Positions 1-7,495 of a DNA stretch of 40,271 bases are shown here, piece after piece. This DNA comes from Heyndrickxia ginsengihumi (GTDB lineage Bacteria; Bacillota; Bacilli; Bacillales; Bacillaceae_C): assembly GCF_011008565.1 (NCBI RefSeq), contig NZ_JAAIWK010000032.1:1-40271 (forward strand), in the 5' to 3' direction. The translations under genes were made by a program, and so were the position numbers. Each line of letters opens with the position of its first letter. Position 1 is the first letter of the stretch. The notes below the pieces were generated by a model. The model worked only from the letters and a program-made list of their open reading frames with translations. It searched no databases and was not told the DNA's origin.

Positions 1-5
1 AAAAC

Positions 6-50
6 GATTAAACGGCCTTAGCCCGATGGAATATAGAGCTAAAGCCGCTT
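6..50. terminator. Hairpin downstream of fdhD, likely bidirectional terminator
   Basis: The arms AAACGGCCTTAGC and GCTAAAGCCGCTT pair with G-U wobbles around a loop of about 15 nt. It lies after the fdhD stop codon on the minus strand, with T-rich sequence on both sides. It may also be a short dispersed repeat. Nothing else is recognised in positions 1-130. Confidence 0.5.
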
Positions 51-130
51 AAATCATTTTTATTATTTCCACTGTCTACTTGACAGGGGGCAGTTCATAT
101 GCAGCGGGTTCATTTATATGTTGACTCATA

Positions 131-937
131 TTAGGCGGTAATATTGATGTTGGCAATTCGTTCCGGTCGAGTATAAATATTCATTGAATTGTTGCGGATA
201 AATCCTACTGTTGTAATTCCTAACTCTTCCGCTGATTTTAAAGCAAATTCCGTTGGCGCTGATTTTGATAGAATAATTTCACAGCCTATTTTTGCTACTT
301 TTAATAAAATTTCCGATGAAATACGGCCGCTAAAGGCAATGATTTTTCCTTTTGTTGAAAGGTTATGCTTTAAACAATATCCGTAGATTTTATCTAAAGC
401 ATTATGCCGTCCGATGTCCATTCGACTAATAAGAACGCCATTAGCATCACATAATGCAGCGTTATGGACACCTCCAGTTTTTTGAAAAGTGGAAGCGGTT
501 TCTTGTAGTTGCCTCATTAAACGGAAGCAATGATCAGGTGTGATTTTTATATTAATACCACTTATTTTTTTTGCTGTTAAAGCATCATTTACAAAAACAA
601 ATGCTTGTCTGCTCATTCCGCAGCACGATGTAATGTAACGCTTATTTTGTAAGTTTTGGTAATAAGGGTTAATGTTATCAGTTTTGACGTGGACGAATCC
701 TTCTTTTTCTTGTATCCAAATATCCTTCACATCTTTATAAGTTTTTAAAACCCCTTCAGAAACTAAATAACCAATGACCATGTCCTCTATATGCTCAGGA
801 GTACAAACCATTGTTACAAATTCTTGCCCATTTACTTTCACTGTCACAGGAAACTCAGTCACGACTGTATCGATTGTTTGTTGCAGATGTCCATTGTGAA
901 TACGGATAATCCCCCGTTTCGTGTCAACCTCTTTCAT
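131..937 (-). CDS. fdhD: Formate dehydrogenase accessory sulfurtransferase FdhD
   Basis: FdhD carries sulfur from a cysteine desulfurase to the molybdenum cofactor of formate dehydrogenase, which makes the enzyme active; it acts in the cytoplasm. The protein is full length for the family. It has the conserved Cys-containing loop ITSCCGMSRQ (Cys105 and Cys106 in a 268-residue protein), where the E. coli protein has a CxxC motif, and the later GGVHNAAL and DIGRHNALDKIYG motifs. The longest frame starts at a TTG at 961. I prefer the ATG at 937 because AAGGAGTG lies 7 nt before it. DUF2294 is just upstream on the same strand (gap about 60 nt), and the formate dehydrogenase is divergent, which fits its role. 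Confidence 0.93.
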   Translation of the reverse strand: MKEVDTKRGIIRIHNGHLQQTIDTVVTEFPVTVKVNGQEFVTMVCTPEHIEDMVIGYLVSEGVLKTYKDVKDIWIQEKEGFVHVKTDNINPYYQNLQNKRYITSCCGMSRQAFVFVNDALTAKKISGINIKITPDHCFRLMRQLQETASTFQKTGGVHNAALCDANGVLISRMDIGRHNALDKIYGYCLKHNLSTKGKIIAFSGRISSEILLKVAKIGCEIILSKSAPTEFALKSAEELGITTVGFIRNNSMNIYTRPERIANINITA

Positions 938-998
938 GTTTTCACTCCTTGTGTTCTTCAAAGGTCAGTATGGAAATATTATTACTTGTCTTTATAAC

Positions 999-1343
999 TT
1001 AAACGATATGTTTATCAAAAACAAATACGGAGACGGCAATATTTTCTTCAAGCTTAATATCCGAAAATAAATGTACTAATTTGGCGCCGACGAGCTCCTC
1101 CATCCCTTTTGGCGGACTAACTGCATAAAGATCTTGTATCATTTTTGTTCTAGCCGAATGGATCATTTCTCTTCCTTCAGGTGTTTTGCAAAGGAAAATT
1201 TCTGTAGGAGTCAAGTTCCCATACAAGGTAGAGACAGCCATATTTTCGACGAAAACAGTATGAATGCGCTCAGGGCCTTTTCCAAATAGTTCTTTTCGAA
1301 GCTTGCGAATAATATCATTGAATTCATGAATTACTTGTGACAT
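999..1343 (-). CDS. DUF2294 family protein (YrhF-like)
   Basis: A 114-residue DUF2294 protein with the typical GKGPERIHTVFVENMAV and LTPTEIFL blocks. No catalytic motif, signal peptide or membrane segment is visible, so it is probably a small cytoplasmic alpha/beta protein. Its biochemical role is unknown to me. In B. subtilis a member of this family (YrhF) sits next to the YrhE formate dehydrogenase and the YrhD DUF1641 protein, and the same association is seen here. The start is an ATG preceded by GGGAGAG at 6 nt. It probably heads a two-gene unit with fdhD and shares a divergent promoter region with the formate dehydrogenase. A role in formate dehydrogenase assembly or regulation is inference from context only. 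Confidence 0.8.
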   Translation of the reverse strand: MSQVIHEFNDIIRKLRKELFGKGPERIHTVFVENMAVSTLYGNLTPTEIFLCKTPEGREMIHSARTKMIQDLYAVSPPKGMEELVGAKLVHLFSDIKLEENIAVSVFVFDKHIV

Positions 1344-1450
1344 TTAAATCTCTCCCGTTTTTTTACTCCTTACAATTTTTTAATCATAAAACAATTAGAA
1401 AAAAAATAAAAGGGGAAGAGCCTGAAAAAATTAAAAGTGGAATGACTATA

Positions 1451-1479
1451 TTGTTTATTTGGATAAGTGGAGTTATAAT
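1451..1479 (+). promoter_or_regulatory. Sigma-A type promoter of formate dehydrogenase
   Basis: TTGTTT (1451-1456), a 17-nt spacer, then a perfect TATAAT (1474-1479). Transcription would begin near 1486, giving a leader of about 170 nt before the start codon at 1655. The divergent DUF2294-fdhD promoter should also lie in 1344-1450, but no clear boxes were found for it. Confidence 0.7.
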
Positions 1480-1499
1480 CATAATATAAACGATGGTTG

Positions 1500-1519
1500 C
1501 ATAATAGTGTACTGTTATG
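1500..1519 (+). other. Upstream hairpin in formate dehydrogenase leader
   Basis: CATAATAG and CTGTTATG pair (8 bp, one G-U) around a TGTA tetraloop, near the predicted 5' end of the transcript. Together with the downstream terminator this suggests a structured leader. Confidence 0.45.
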
Positions 1520-1581
1520 GATCTATCATTCAATCAAATGGATTGGATTGGTATATTAGCAAGTTTTGTTATTAAACTATT

Positions 1582-1633
1582 CCACCATGATTTACATCCT
1601 TACTAGAGGACTGTATATCATGGTGGTTTTTTT
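1582..1633 (+). terminator. Intrinsic terminator inside the formate dehydrogenase leader
   Basis: A perfect 10-bp stem (CCACCATGAT at 1582-1591 with ATCATGGTGG at 1617-1626) closes a 25-nt loop and is followed at once by seven T residues. The loop can form a small CCT/AGG pair of its own. The ribosome binding site AAGGGGGAAA starts only a few bases later and the ATG is at 1655. No gene ends upstream on this strand, so the terminator lies in the mRNA leader and would act as an attenuator. Confidence 0.75.
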
Positions 1634-1654
1634 GTCTTTAAAGGGGGAAATGCA

Positions 1655-4594
1655 ATGGAAGATTACGATATTCATGTCAAAATCAACGGTTTAAACTATG
1701 AAGCAAAAGCCGGATCCAAAATTATAGAGATTATTAATCAATACAATATACCACATCCACAAATTTGTTATGTCCCAGAAGTAGATCCAATTCAAACTTG
1801 TGATACGTGTATTGTGGAAGCGAATGGAAAACTTGTTCGTTCATGCTCGACTATTGCTGAAGATGGAATGGATATTCAATTAGACGCAGCTAGAGCTCAA
1901 GAATCGCGGACAGAAGCAATGGACAGAATTTTGGCGAACCATCTGCTGTATTGTACAGTATGCGATAACAATAACGGAAATTGTAAAGTACATAATACAG
2001 CTGAATTAATGGGGATTGAAAGTCAAAAATACCCATATACGCCGAAAGTAGATCCAAGCGGTGTAGATATGTCGCACCCATTTTATCGTTATGATCCAAA
2101 TCAATGCATTGCCTGCGGTCAATGTGTGGAAGTTTGTCAGAGCCTGCAAGTAAATGAAACATTATCAATTGACTGGGAGGCTGATCGTCCTCGTGTTCTA
2201 TGGGACAAGGGGCTCTCCATTAATGATTCTTCATGTGTCAGCTGCGGCCAATGTGTAACGATTTGTCCATGTAACGCATTGATGGAAAAATCAATGCTTG
2301 GAGAAGCTGGCTTCATGACAGGGCTAAAAAGCGATATGCTAGATCCAATGATTGATCTTGTTAAAGAAGTTGAACCTAGCTACAGCAGTATTTTTGCAAT
2401 TTCAGAAGTAGAAGCGGCAATGCGGGAAACACGTACGAAAAAAACAAAAACTGTATGTACTTTTTGCGGTGTTGGCTGTACGTTTGAAGTATGGACAAAA
2501 GGACGAAAAATTTTAAAAGTGCAACCAACACATGAAGGACCTGTGAATGCTATCTCTACTTGTGTAAAAGGTAAATTTGGCTGGGATTTTGTAAACTCGA
2601 AAGAACGGTTGACAACTCCTTTGATCCGTAAAAATGGCCAATTCGTAGAAGCAAGCTGGGAAGAAGCGCTCAGTTTAGTAGCTAGCAAACTTGGTTCTAT
2701 AAAAGAAACATATGGAAAAGGTTCTGTAGGATTTATTTCTTCCTCAAAAATTACAAATGAGGACAACTATTTAATGCAAAAACTGGCTCGCCAAGTGTTT
2801 GAGACAAATAATATTGATAACTGTTCCCGCTACTGTCAATCACCAGCAACAGATGGACTATTTCGTACAGTTGGTATGGGCGGTGACGCTGGTACAATTA
2901 AAGATATTGCCAAATCGGGTCTTGTCATCATTGTTGGTGCAAACCCTGCAGAAGGGCACCCTGTCCTAGCAACAAGGATTAAAAGAGCGCATAAATATCA
3001 TGGTCAAAAATTGATTGTAGCTGATCTTCGCAGAAATGAAATGGCAGAGCGTTCAGATCTGTTTATTAGTCCAAAACAAGGTACAGACCAAGTGTGGTTA
3101 ATGGCTGTCACTAAATATTTGATTGATCAAGGCTGGCACGACCAAACATTTATCGAAGAAAATGTAAACTTTTTTGATGAATTTAAAGAAGTGCTTGAAA
3201 AATATACGCTTGACTATGCTGAACAAATTACAGGCATTTCAAAAGAACAATTGATGAAAATTGCTGAAATGATCCGTGATGCAGATGGTACTTGCATCCT
3301 TTGGGGAATGGGTGTAACACAAAACACTGGTGGCTCAGACACATCAGCAGCTATTTCTAACTTGCTGCTTGCAACTGGTAACTACCGCCGTCCAGGTGCA
3401 GGCGCATATCCGCTCCGCGGCCATAATAATGTTCAAGGTGCTTGTGATATGGGAACACTTCCCGGATGGCTGCCAGGCTATCAACATATTACAGATGATG
3501 AAGCTCGTGGGAAATTTGAAAAAGCATACGGTGTAACAATTGACAGCAATCCCGGGTTGAATAATATTGAAATGTTACATGCCATTGCAAAAGGTGACAT
3601 GAAAGCTATGTATCTAGTTGGGGAAGATATGGCACTAGTTGATTCTGATGCCAACCACGTACATGAAGTGCTATCAAGTCTTGACTTCTTTGTTGTACAA
3701 GATATTTTCCTATCTAGAACGGCTCAATATGCAGATGTTGTATTGCCTGCAACACCTTCGCTAGAAAAAGAAGGAACATTTACAAATACAGAACGTCGTG
3801 TTCAGCGTCTATACCAAGTACTTCCGACTTTAGGAGATGCAAAGCCGGATTGGTGGATTATTCAAGAAGTTGCCAAACATTTGGGCGCAGATTGGAACTA
3901 CGGACATCCTAGTGATATTTTTGCCGAAATGGTCAGCTTGTCACCACTTTTCAAGGAAGCAAGCTATGATGTACTTGAAGGCTGGAACAGTTTCCATTGG
4001 GGAAGCTTGGATGGAAAAAATACACCGCTCCTTTACCAAGATGGTTTTAACTTTCCAGATAAAAAAGCACGATTTGCTCTTTCGGATTGGGTAGAACCTG
4101 CTGAGTTTCCAGAAGAATATGATCTGTATATTAATAACGGGAGAATGCTTGAACATTTCCATGAAGGAAATATGACAAACAAATCAAAAGGTATTCAATC
4201 GAAAGTACCTGGAGTATTTGTAGAAGTTTCACCAACACTTTCAAGAGAACGTAATCTTGAAAATGGTGATCTCGTTCGTTTGAAATCACCATTTGGAGCT
4301 GTTAAATTAAATGTTTTAATTACAGACCGTGTAAAAGATAATGAACTTTATTTGCCAATGAACTCTGTAGATAAAGAATCAGCTATTAATTTCTTAACAG
4401 GTCCTATTTATGATACGCGTACAAATACGCCTGCATATAAGCAAACGAGAGTAAAGATGGAAGTTTTACGAAAAGGTGGGAATACGCCGCTTCCAAAATC
4501 AAATCCGCGTAATAAAAAACGGTACCCACAAAATGGCGTTGAGGTACAGCGTAAATGGAATCGTCCAGGTTATGTACATCTTACAGATCAATAA
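1655..4594 (+). CDS. fdhF: Formate dehydrogenase alpha subunit, molybdopterin type (YrhE/YjgC-like)
   Basis: Oxidises formate to CO2 at a molybdenum bis-MGD centre. The order of domains in this 979-residue protein is: an N-terminal [2Fe-2S] domain (Cys38, 49, 52, 64), a His-Cys3 [4Fe-4S] site (His96, Cys100, 103, 110), two ferredoxin-type clusters (Cys151/154/157/161 and Cys194/197/200/204), the molybdopterin-domain [4Fe-4S] cluster (Cys268, 271, 275, 303) and the catalytic core to the C-terminus. The active-site ligand is Cys394 in SRYCQSPAT, so this is a Cys and not a selenocysteine enzyme. There is no Tat signal, so it is cytoplasmic. The start ATG has AAGGGGGAAA upstream. The DUF1641 gene follows 67 nt later and fdhD is divergent. 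Expression probably depends on the leader terminator upstream. Confidence 0.95.
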   Translation: MEDYDIHVKINGLNYEAKAGSKIIEIINQYNIPHPQICYVPEVDPIQTCDTCIVEANGKLVRSCSTIAEDGMDIQLDAARAQESRTEAMDRILANHLLYCTVCDNNNGNCKVHNTAELMGIESQKYPYTPKVDPSGVDMSHPFYRYDPNQCIACGQCVEVCQSLQVNETLSIDWEADRPRVLWDKGLSINDSSCVSCGQCVTICPCNALMEKSMLGEAGFMTGLKSDMLDPMIDLVKEVEPSYSSIFAISEVEAAMRETRTKKTKTVCTFCGVGCTFEVWTKGRKILKVQPTHEGPVNAISTCVKGKFGWDFVNSKERLTTPLIRKNGQFVEASWEEALSLVASKLGSIKETYGKGSVGFISSSKITNEDNYLMQKLARQVFETNNIDNCSRYCQSPATDGLFRTVGMGGDAGTIKDIAKSGLVIIVGANPAEGHPVLATRIKRAHKYHGQKLIVADLRRNEMAERSDLFISPKQGTDQVWLMAVTKYLIDQGWHDQTFIEENVNFFDEFKEVLEKYTLDYAEQITGISKEQLMKIAEMIRDADGTCILWGMGVTQNTGGSDTSAAISNLLLATGNYRRPGAGAYPLRGHNNVQGACDMGTLPGWLPGYQHITDDEARGKFEKAYGVTIDSNPGLNNIEMLHAIAKGDMKAMYLVGEDMALVDSDANHVHEVLSSLDFFVVQDIFLSRTAQYADVVLPATPSLEKEGTFTNTERRVQRLYQVLPTLGDAKPDWWIIQEVAKHLGADWNYGHPSDIFAEMVSLSPLFKEASYDVLEGWNSFHWGSLDGKNTPLLYQDGFNFPDKKARFALSDWVEPAEFPEEYDLYINNGRMLEHFHEGNMTNKSKGIQSKVPGVFVEVSPTLSRERNLENGDLVRLKSPFGAVKLNVLITDRVKDNELYLPMNSVDKESAINFLTGPIYDTRTNTPAYKQTRVKMEVLRKGGNTPLPKSNPRNKKRYPQNGVEVQRKWNRPGYVHLTDQ

Positions 4595-4661
4595 GGAAAT
4601 GAAAAGTGCCGCGTTGTAGTCTTATTGAAGGCGAAATATATATTCAAAAGGAGGTAAAAAA

Positions 4662-5159
4662 ATGGCAGCTCCTATTACAGAGATTCATCGGCATGAGCCA
4701 ACAGAAGAAGAGATTAAACAACAAAAACTTGAGGAATTAAAAGACCTTGTAGCGGATCATGAAGATGCATTAAATAATATCTTTAAATTAATTGGTGAAG
4801 TAAACGATATTGGTGTTCTTGAAGCAGCGAATTCTATGATTCAAGCTAAAGACAAAATCGCTAAAATTGCACTTGATCAAATTTCAAGAGATCCGGTCAC
4901 AAATCTGATTAACACACTTATGGGAACGACGGGGGCTTTAATGAAGGCTGATCCTGAGCTTGTTACATCACTTATGAACAGTGTTGTGTCGGGGATGGAT
5001 GAAGGCAATAAATTCCTCGAGTCTAATAAAAAAGTCGGGGTCATGAACTTAATTAAATTGTTAAGCGATCCAGATATTAATCGTGCTGTTGGATTTGGTA
5101 TTTCCTTTCTAAAAGGAATGGGAAAAGCACTCGATTCAGCATCTAAAGAAACAAAATAA
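4662..5159 (+). CDS. DUF1641 family protein, formate dehydrogenase partner (YrhD/YjgD-like)
   Basis: A 165-residue DUF1641 protein, rich in Lys/Glu at the N-terminus and followed by helical segments such as LGEVNDIGVLEAANSMIQAK-like and GFGISFLKGMGKAL. No signal peptide or clear transmembrane helix is present. In B. subtilis the formate dehydrogenases YjgC and YrhE each have a neighbouring DUF1641 protein, so a role as a partner subunit passing electrons on, probably at the membrane, is likely but is inferred from that pairing. The start is well defined by AAAAGGAGG 7 nt before the ATG. The gap of 67 nt to the dehydrogenase and the terminator right after it make this a two-gene transcript. 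Confidence 0.88.
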   Translation: MAAPITEIHRHEPTEEEIKQQKLEELKDLVADHEDALNNIFKLIGEVNDIGVLEAANSMIQAKDKIAKIALDQISRDPVTNLINTLMGTTGALMKADPELVTSLMNSVVSGMDEGNKFLESNKKVGVMNLIKLLSDPDINRAVGFGISFLKGMGKALDSASKETK

Positions 5160-5198
5160 TCGCAATCAGTAAAGTTATATATGACACAATACGAAGTG

Positions 5199-5230
5199 CC
5201 GCTCGATCTTTATGAGACGAGCGGTTTTTT
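5199..5230 (+). terminator. Intrinsic terminator after the formate dehydrogenase operon
   Basis: CCGCTCG (5199-5205) pairs with CGAGCGG (5218-5224) around a 12-nt loop, followed by TTTTTT. Confidence 0.9.
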
Positions 5231-5350
5231 CTGCAGTTCTTGTTCCTTTGATTTTTTAAGTCAGTGATATATAGAAACAAAGATAGGGGAGATTATAAAA
5301 AAAGACAATATAACGAATAAGAAGTATTTTAATGCTTATGATTCAATTAT

Positions 5351-5379
5351 TTGAATCACCTTGTGTTTCATTCTATAAT
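5351..5379 (+). promoter_or_regulatory. Sigma-A type promoter of the lone short-chain dehydrogenase
   Basis: TTGAAT (5351-5356), 17-nt spacer, TATAAT (5374-5379); start codon at 5441 with GGAGG upstream. Confidence 0.6.
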
Positions 5380-5440
5380 CAGCTTATAGTTTTTTTGTGA
5401 ATATTTTGTTTGGCTAATATTTTTTACTTGGAGGTATTAG

Positions 5441-6184
5441 ATGAAACTATCTGGTAATACGATTTTAATTACAGGCGGTGCAGCTGGAATAGGTTTAGCA
5501 TTTGCTGAACGATTTCTAAAAGCTGGAAATGAAGTGATCGTATGTGGTCGCCGAGAAGAAAAGCTTGAGGAAGCAAAAAAAACATTTCCACAATTAAAAA
5601 CAAAAGTATGTGATGTTGGGGTAGAGGCTGAGCGTGTTGCTTTATATGAATGGGTCATTAAAGAATTTCCACATTTAAATGTAATCGTAAATAATGCCGG
5701 CATTCAACAAAGAATTGAACTGTTAAATCAAGAGCAAGACTGGAGCTATTATCAAAAAGAAATAGCCATTAATTTTGAAGCACCAATTCACTTGAACATG
5801 CTATTTTTACCGCATTTGGCTAAGCAAGAGTATGCGGCGATTATTAATGTATCATCAGGACTAGCATTTACACCGATGTCTATTGCCCCAATTTATTGTG
5901 CAACAAAAGCGGGAATCCACTCATTCACAACGAGCCTGCGTCATCAAGTAGAGAGCACTAATATTGAAGTGATCGAGGTTGCTCCGCCAGCAGTTAACAC
6001 TGATTTAGGCGGCCCGGGATTGCATACATTTGGTGAACCGCTTGACGCATTTGCAGATGGCATTTTTGAAGGGCTGAAAAATAATGAAATTGAAATAGGC
6101 TATGGTAGATCTGCTAAAGCAATGCGTATGTCACGCGATGAAATTGATCAAGAAGTAGAGCGGATGAACAGCCGTTTTAAATAA
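5441..6184 (+). CDS. Short-chain dehydrogenase/reductase, DltE-like
   Basis: A 247-residue classical SDR that should use NAD(P)H to oxidise or reduce a hydroxyl/keto substrate. It has the nucleotide-binding TGGAAGIG motif (residues 11-18), NNAG (about 84-87) and the catalytic set Ser138/139, Tyr152 and Lys156 (IYCATKAG). The C-terminal half resembles the DltE/YdfG-like SDR group (PPAVNTDLGG). The substrate cannot be read from the sequence. It starts at an ATG with TTGGAGG upstream, has its own promoter and is followed by a terminator, so it is a single-gene unit between the formate dehydrogenase and sorbitol loci. No other dlt genes are nearby, so a role in teichoic acid D-alanylation is not implied. 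Confidence 0.85.
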   Translation: MKLSGNTILITGGAAGIGLAFAERFLKAGNEVIVCGRREEKLEEAKKTFPQLKTKVCDVGVEAERVALYEWVIKEFPHLNVIVNNAGIQQRIELLNQEQDWSYYQKEIAINFEAPIHLNMLFLPHLAKQEYAAIINVSSGLAFTPMSIAPIYCATKAGIHSFTTSLRHQVESTNIEVIEVAPPAVNTDLGGPGLHTFGEPLDAFADGIFEGLKNNEIEIGYGRSAKAMRMSRDEIDQEVERMNSRFK

Positions 6185-6206
6185 CTTAACATAATGAATG
6201 TAGCCA

Positions 6207-6250
6207 ACCTCCATTGAATGGATTACTCGATGGGGGTGTTCTATTTTTTT
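6207..6250 (+). terminator. Intrinsic terminator after the lone SDR gene
   Basis: ACCTCCAT (6207-6214) pairs with ATGGGGGT (6230-6237), one T-G wobble, loop of 15 nt, followed by a run of T from 6243. Confidence 0.75.
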
Positions 6251-6358
6251 CTAAAACTCAAGCTGGGTTCCCTCACAGAAAAAAATAGTATATCTTCTAT
6301 TAGATGAAAAAGACCTTTACATACTGCTGCAAAATAAACTAAAAAGCACCCTTTGACG

Positions 6359-6389
6359 ATGTCTGAATATACCGTTCAGGCATTTTTTG
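6359..6389 (+). terminator. Second terminator-like hairpin before the sorbitol operon
   Basis: ATGTCTGAA (6359-6367) pairs with TTCAGGCAT (6375-6383), one G-U, 7-nt loop, followed by six T. No ORF of note lies between this and the previous terminator, so it may be a backup terminator or the end of a short untranslated transcript. Confidence 0.6.
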
Positions 6390-6433
6390 TTTCATGGATT
6401 GTTGTCTGCTCCTTTTAGGAATTTTAATTTATT

Positions 6434-6481
6434 CATTAATACGTCACTTTTCATTTTTAAGTGAAAAAATATGTATTAATG
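6434..6481. promoter_or_regulatory. Nested dyad upstream of sorbitol operon promoter, candidate activator site
   Basis: The outer arms CATTAATAC (6434-6442) and GTATTAATG (6473-6481) are a perfect inverted repeat. Inside them TCACTT (6444-6449) and AAGTGA (6459-6464) form a second perfect inverted repeat. The dyad ends 17 nt before the -10 box, so it covers the region where an activator would sit. The PRD regulator encoded in the operon is the natural candidate; this is inference. Confidence 0.55.
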
Positions 6482-6498
6482 TGCAATTTGAAAAAACT

Positions 6499-6517
6499 TA
6501 TAATGAAAGCGTAAACA
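6499..6517 (+). promoter_or_regulatory. Sorbitol operon -10 box with overlapping cre site
   Basis: TATAAT (6499-6504) overlaps TGAAAGCGTAAACA (6504-6517), which fits the CcpA consensus TGWAANCGNTNWCA at all but one position. No good -35 box is present, as expected for an activator-dependent promoter. Binding of CcpA here would block transcription when preferred sugars are present. Confidence 0.7.
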
Positions 6518-6552
6518 AAAGAGAATCGTGAAAAAATGAGGGGGAACATAAC

Positions 6553-7353
6553 ATGAGCAATTCATGGCTTGATTTAGAAGGAAAAGTTGCCATTGTTACA
6601 GGTGGCGCTTCTGGAATCGGTTTAACGATTACGAGGGAGCTGCTTAAAAATGGTGTAAAAGTAGTTGTTTCAGATTTAAATGTTGAGGAAGGACATCAAG
6701 AGGATGGTCCCTATTTTATTAAATGTAATGTTGCAAACAAAGAAAGCGTTGACAATATGGTGGCAAAAACAGTTGAATTATTTGGCTCTGTAGATATTTT
6801 AGTAAATAATGCGGGTGTGAATCTCCCTAGATTGTTAGTAGATGTTGCGGGAGAAAAGCCTGAATACGAGCTGAGCGAGCAAGATTTTGATTTCATGGTC
6901 AATGTTAACCAAAAGGGCCCATTCCTTTGCGCTCAAGCAGTCGCTAAAGAAATGGTAAAACGCAATAGCGGAGTGATTATTAATATGGCTTCAGAGACTG
7001 GTCAAGAAGGATCCGCTGGTCAAAGCTGTTATTCTGCAACAAAGGGAGCACTTATTGCTTTCACTAGGGCATGGGCAAAGGAATTGGGAAAATACAATAT
7101 TCGTGTAGTAGCATTGGCCCCTGGAATTTTAGAAAAAACCGGATTGAGAACAGATGCATACAACGAGGCACTCGCATATACTCGTGGAGTTACAGTAGAT
7201 GGGTTAGCGACTGATTATAGTAAATCCATTCCTCTAGGAAGAGAAGGAAATTTGAATGAAGTTGCCGATCTTGTTTCTTATCTTGCTTCAGACCGTGCAA
7301 GCTATATTACCGGTACGACACTTAATATTTCGGGTGGTAAATCTCGCGGTTAA
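6553..7353 (+). CDS. srlD: Sorbitol-6-phosphate 2-dehydrogenase (SDR)
   Basis: Oxidises sorbitol 6-phosphate, the product of the glucitol PTS, to fructose 6-phosphate with NAD+. The 266-residue protein is a classical SDR: TGGASGIG (residues 16-23), NNAG (85-88), Ser147, Tyr160 and Lys164, and the C-terminal GTTLNISGGKSRG typical of firmicute sorbitol-6-phosphate dehydrogenases. The ATG is preceded by GAGGGGGAAC. It is the first gene behind the cre-controlled promoter. A gap of 142 nt separates it from the regulator gene; no terminator is visible in the gap, so the operon probably reads through. The identification rests on the protein and on the glucitol PTS genes downstream. Confidence 0.9.
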   Translation: MSNSWLDLEGKVAIVTGGASGIGLTITRELLKNGVKVVVSDLNVEEGHQEDGPYFIKCNVANKESVDNMVAKTVELFGSVDILVNNAGVNLPRLLVDVAGEKPEYELSEQDFDFMVNVNQKGPFLCAQAVAKEMVKRNSGVIINMASETGQEGSAGQSCYSATKGALIAFTRAWAKELGKYNIRVVALAPGILEKTGLRTDAYNEALAYTRGVTVDGLATDYSKSIPLGREGNLNEVADLVSYLASDRASYITGTTLNISGGKSRG

Positions 7354-7495
7354 CAAAAACAGATTGTTTAAAGTCAGACAAAACCTTTTTGTGAATGGCT
7401 AACGAGGTTGGCAATGAGAAGAAAATAGATAAATATCTTAATTGTCTATTATACTTAGTGAATAGCACTCACATTATAGAAAAGGTGGTGATAAA

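Noticed and set aside
2380-2766. Minus-strand ORF of 128 codons inside the formate dehydrogenase gene
   Set aside because: It lies fully antisense to a conserved iron-sulfur protein, has no ribosome binding site and no family motif.
2810-2860. Selenocysteine at the formate dehydrogenase active site
   Set aside because: The codon at residue 394 is a Cys codon and there is no in-frame TGA.
5441-6184. D-alanylation gene dltE of a teichoic acid operon
   Set aside because: The SDR resembles DltE, but no dltA-D genes are nearby and it is a single-gene unit, so only a general SDR call is made.
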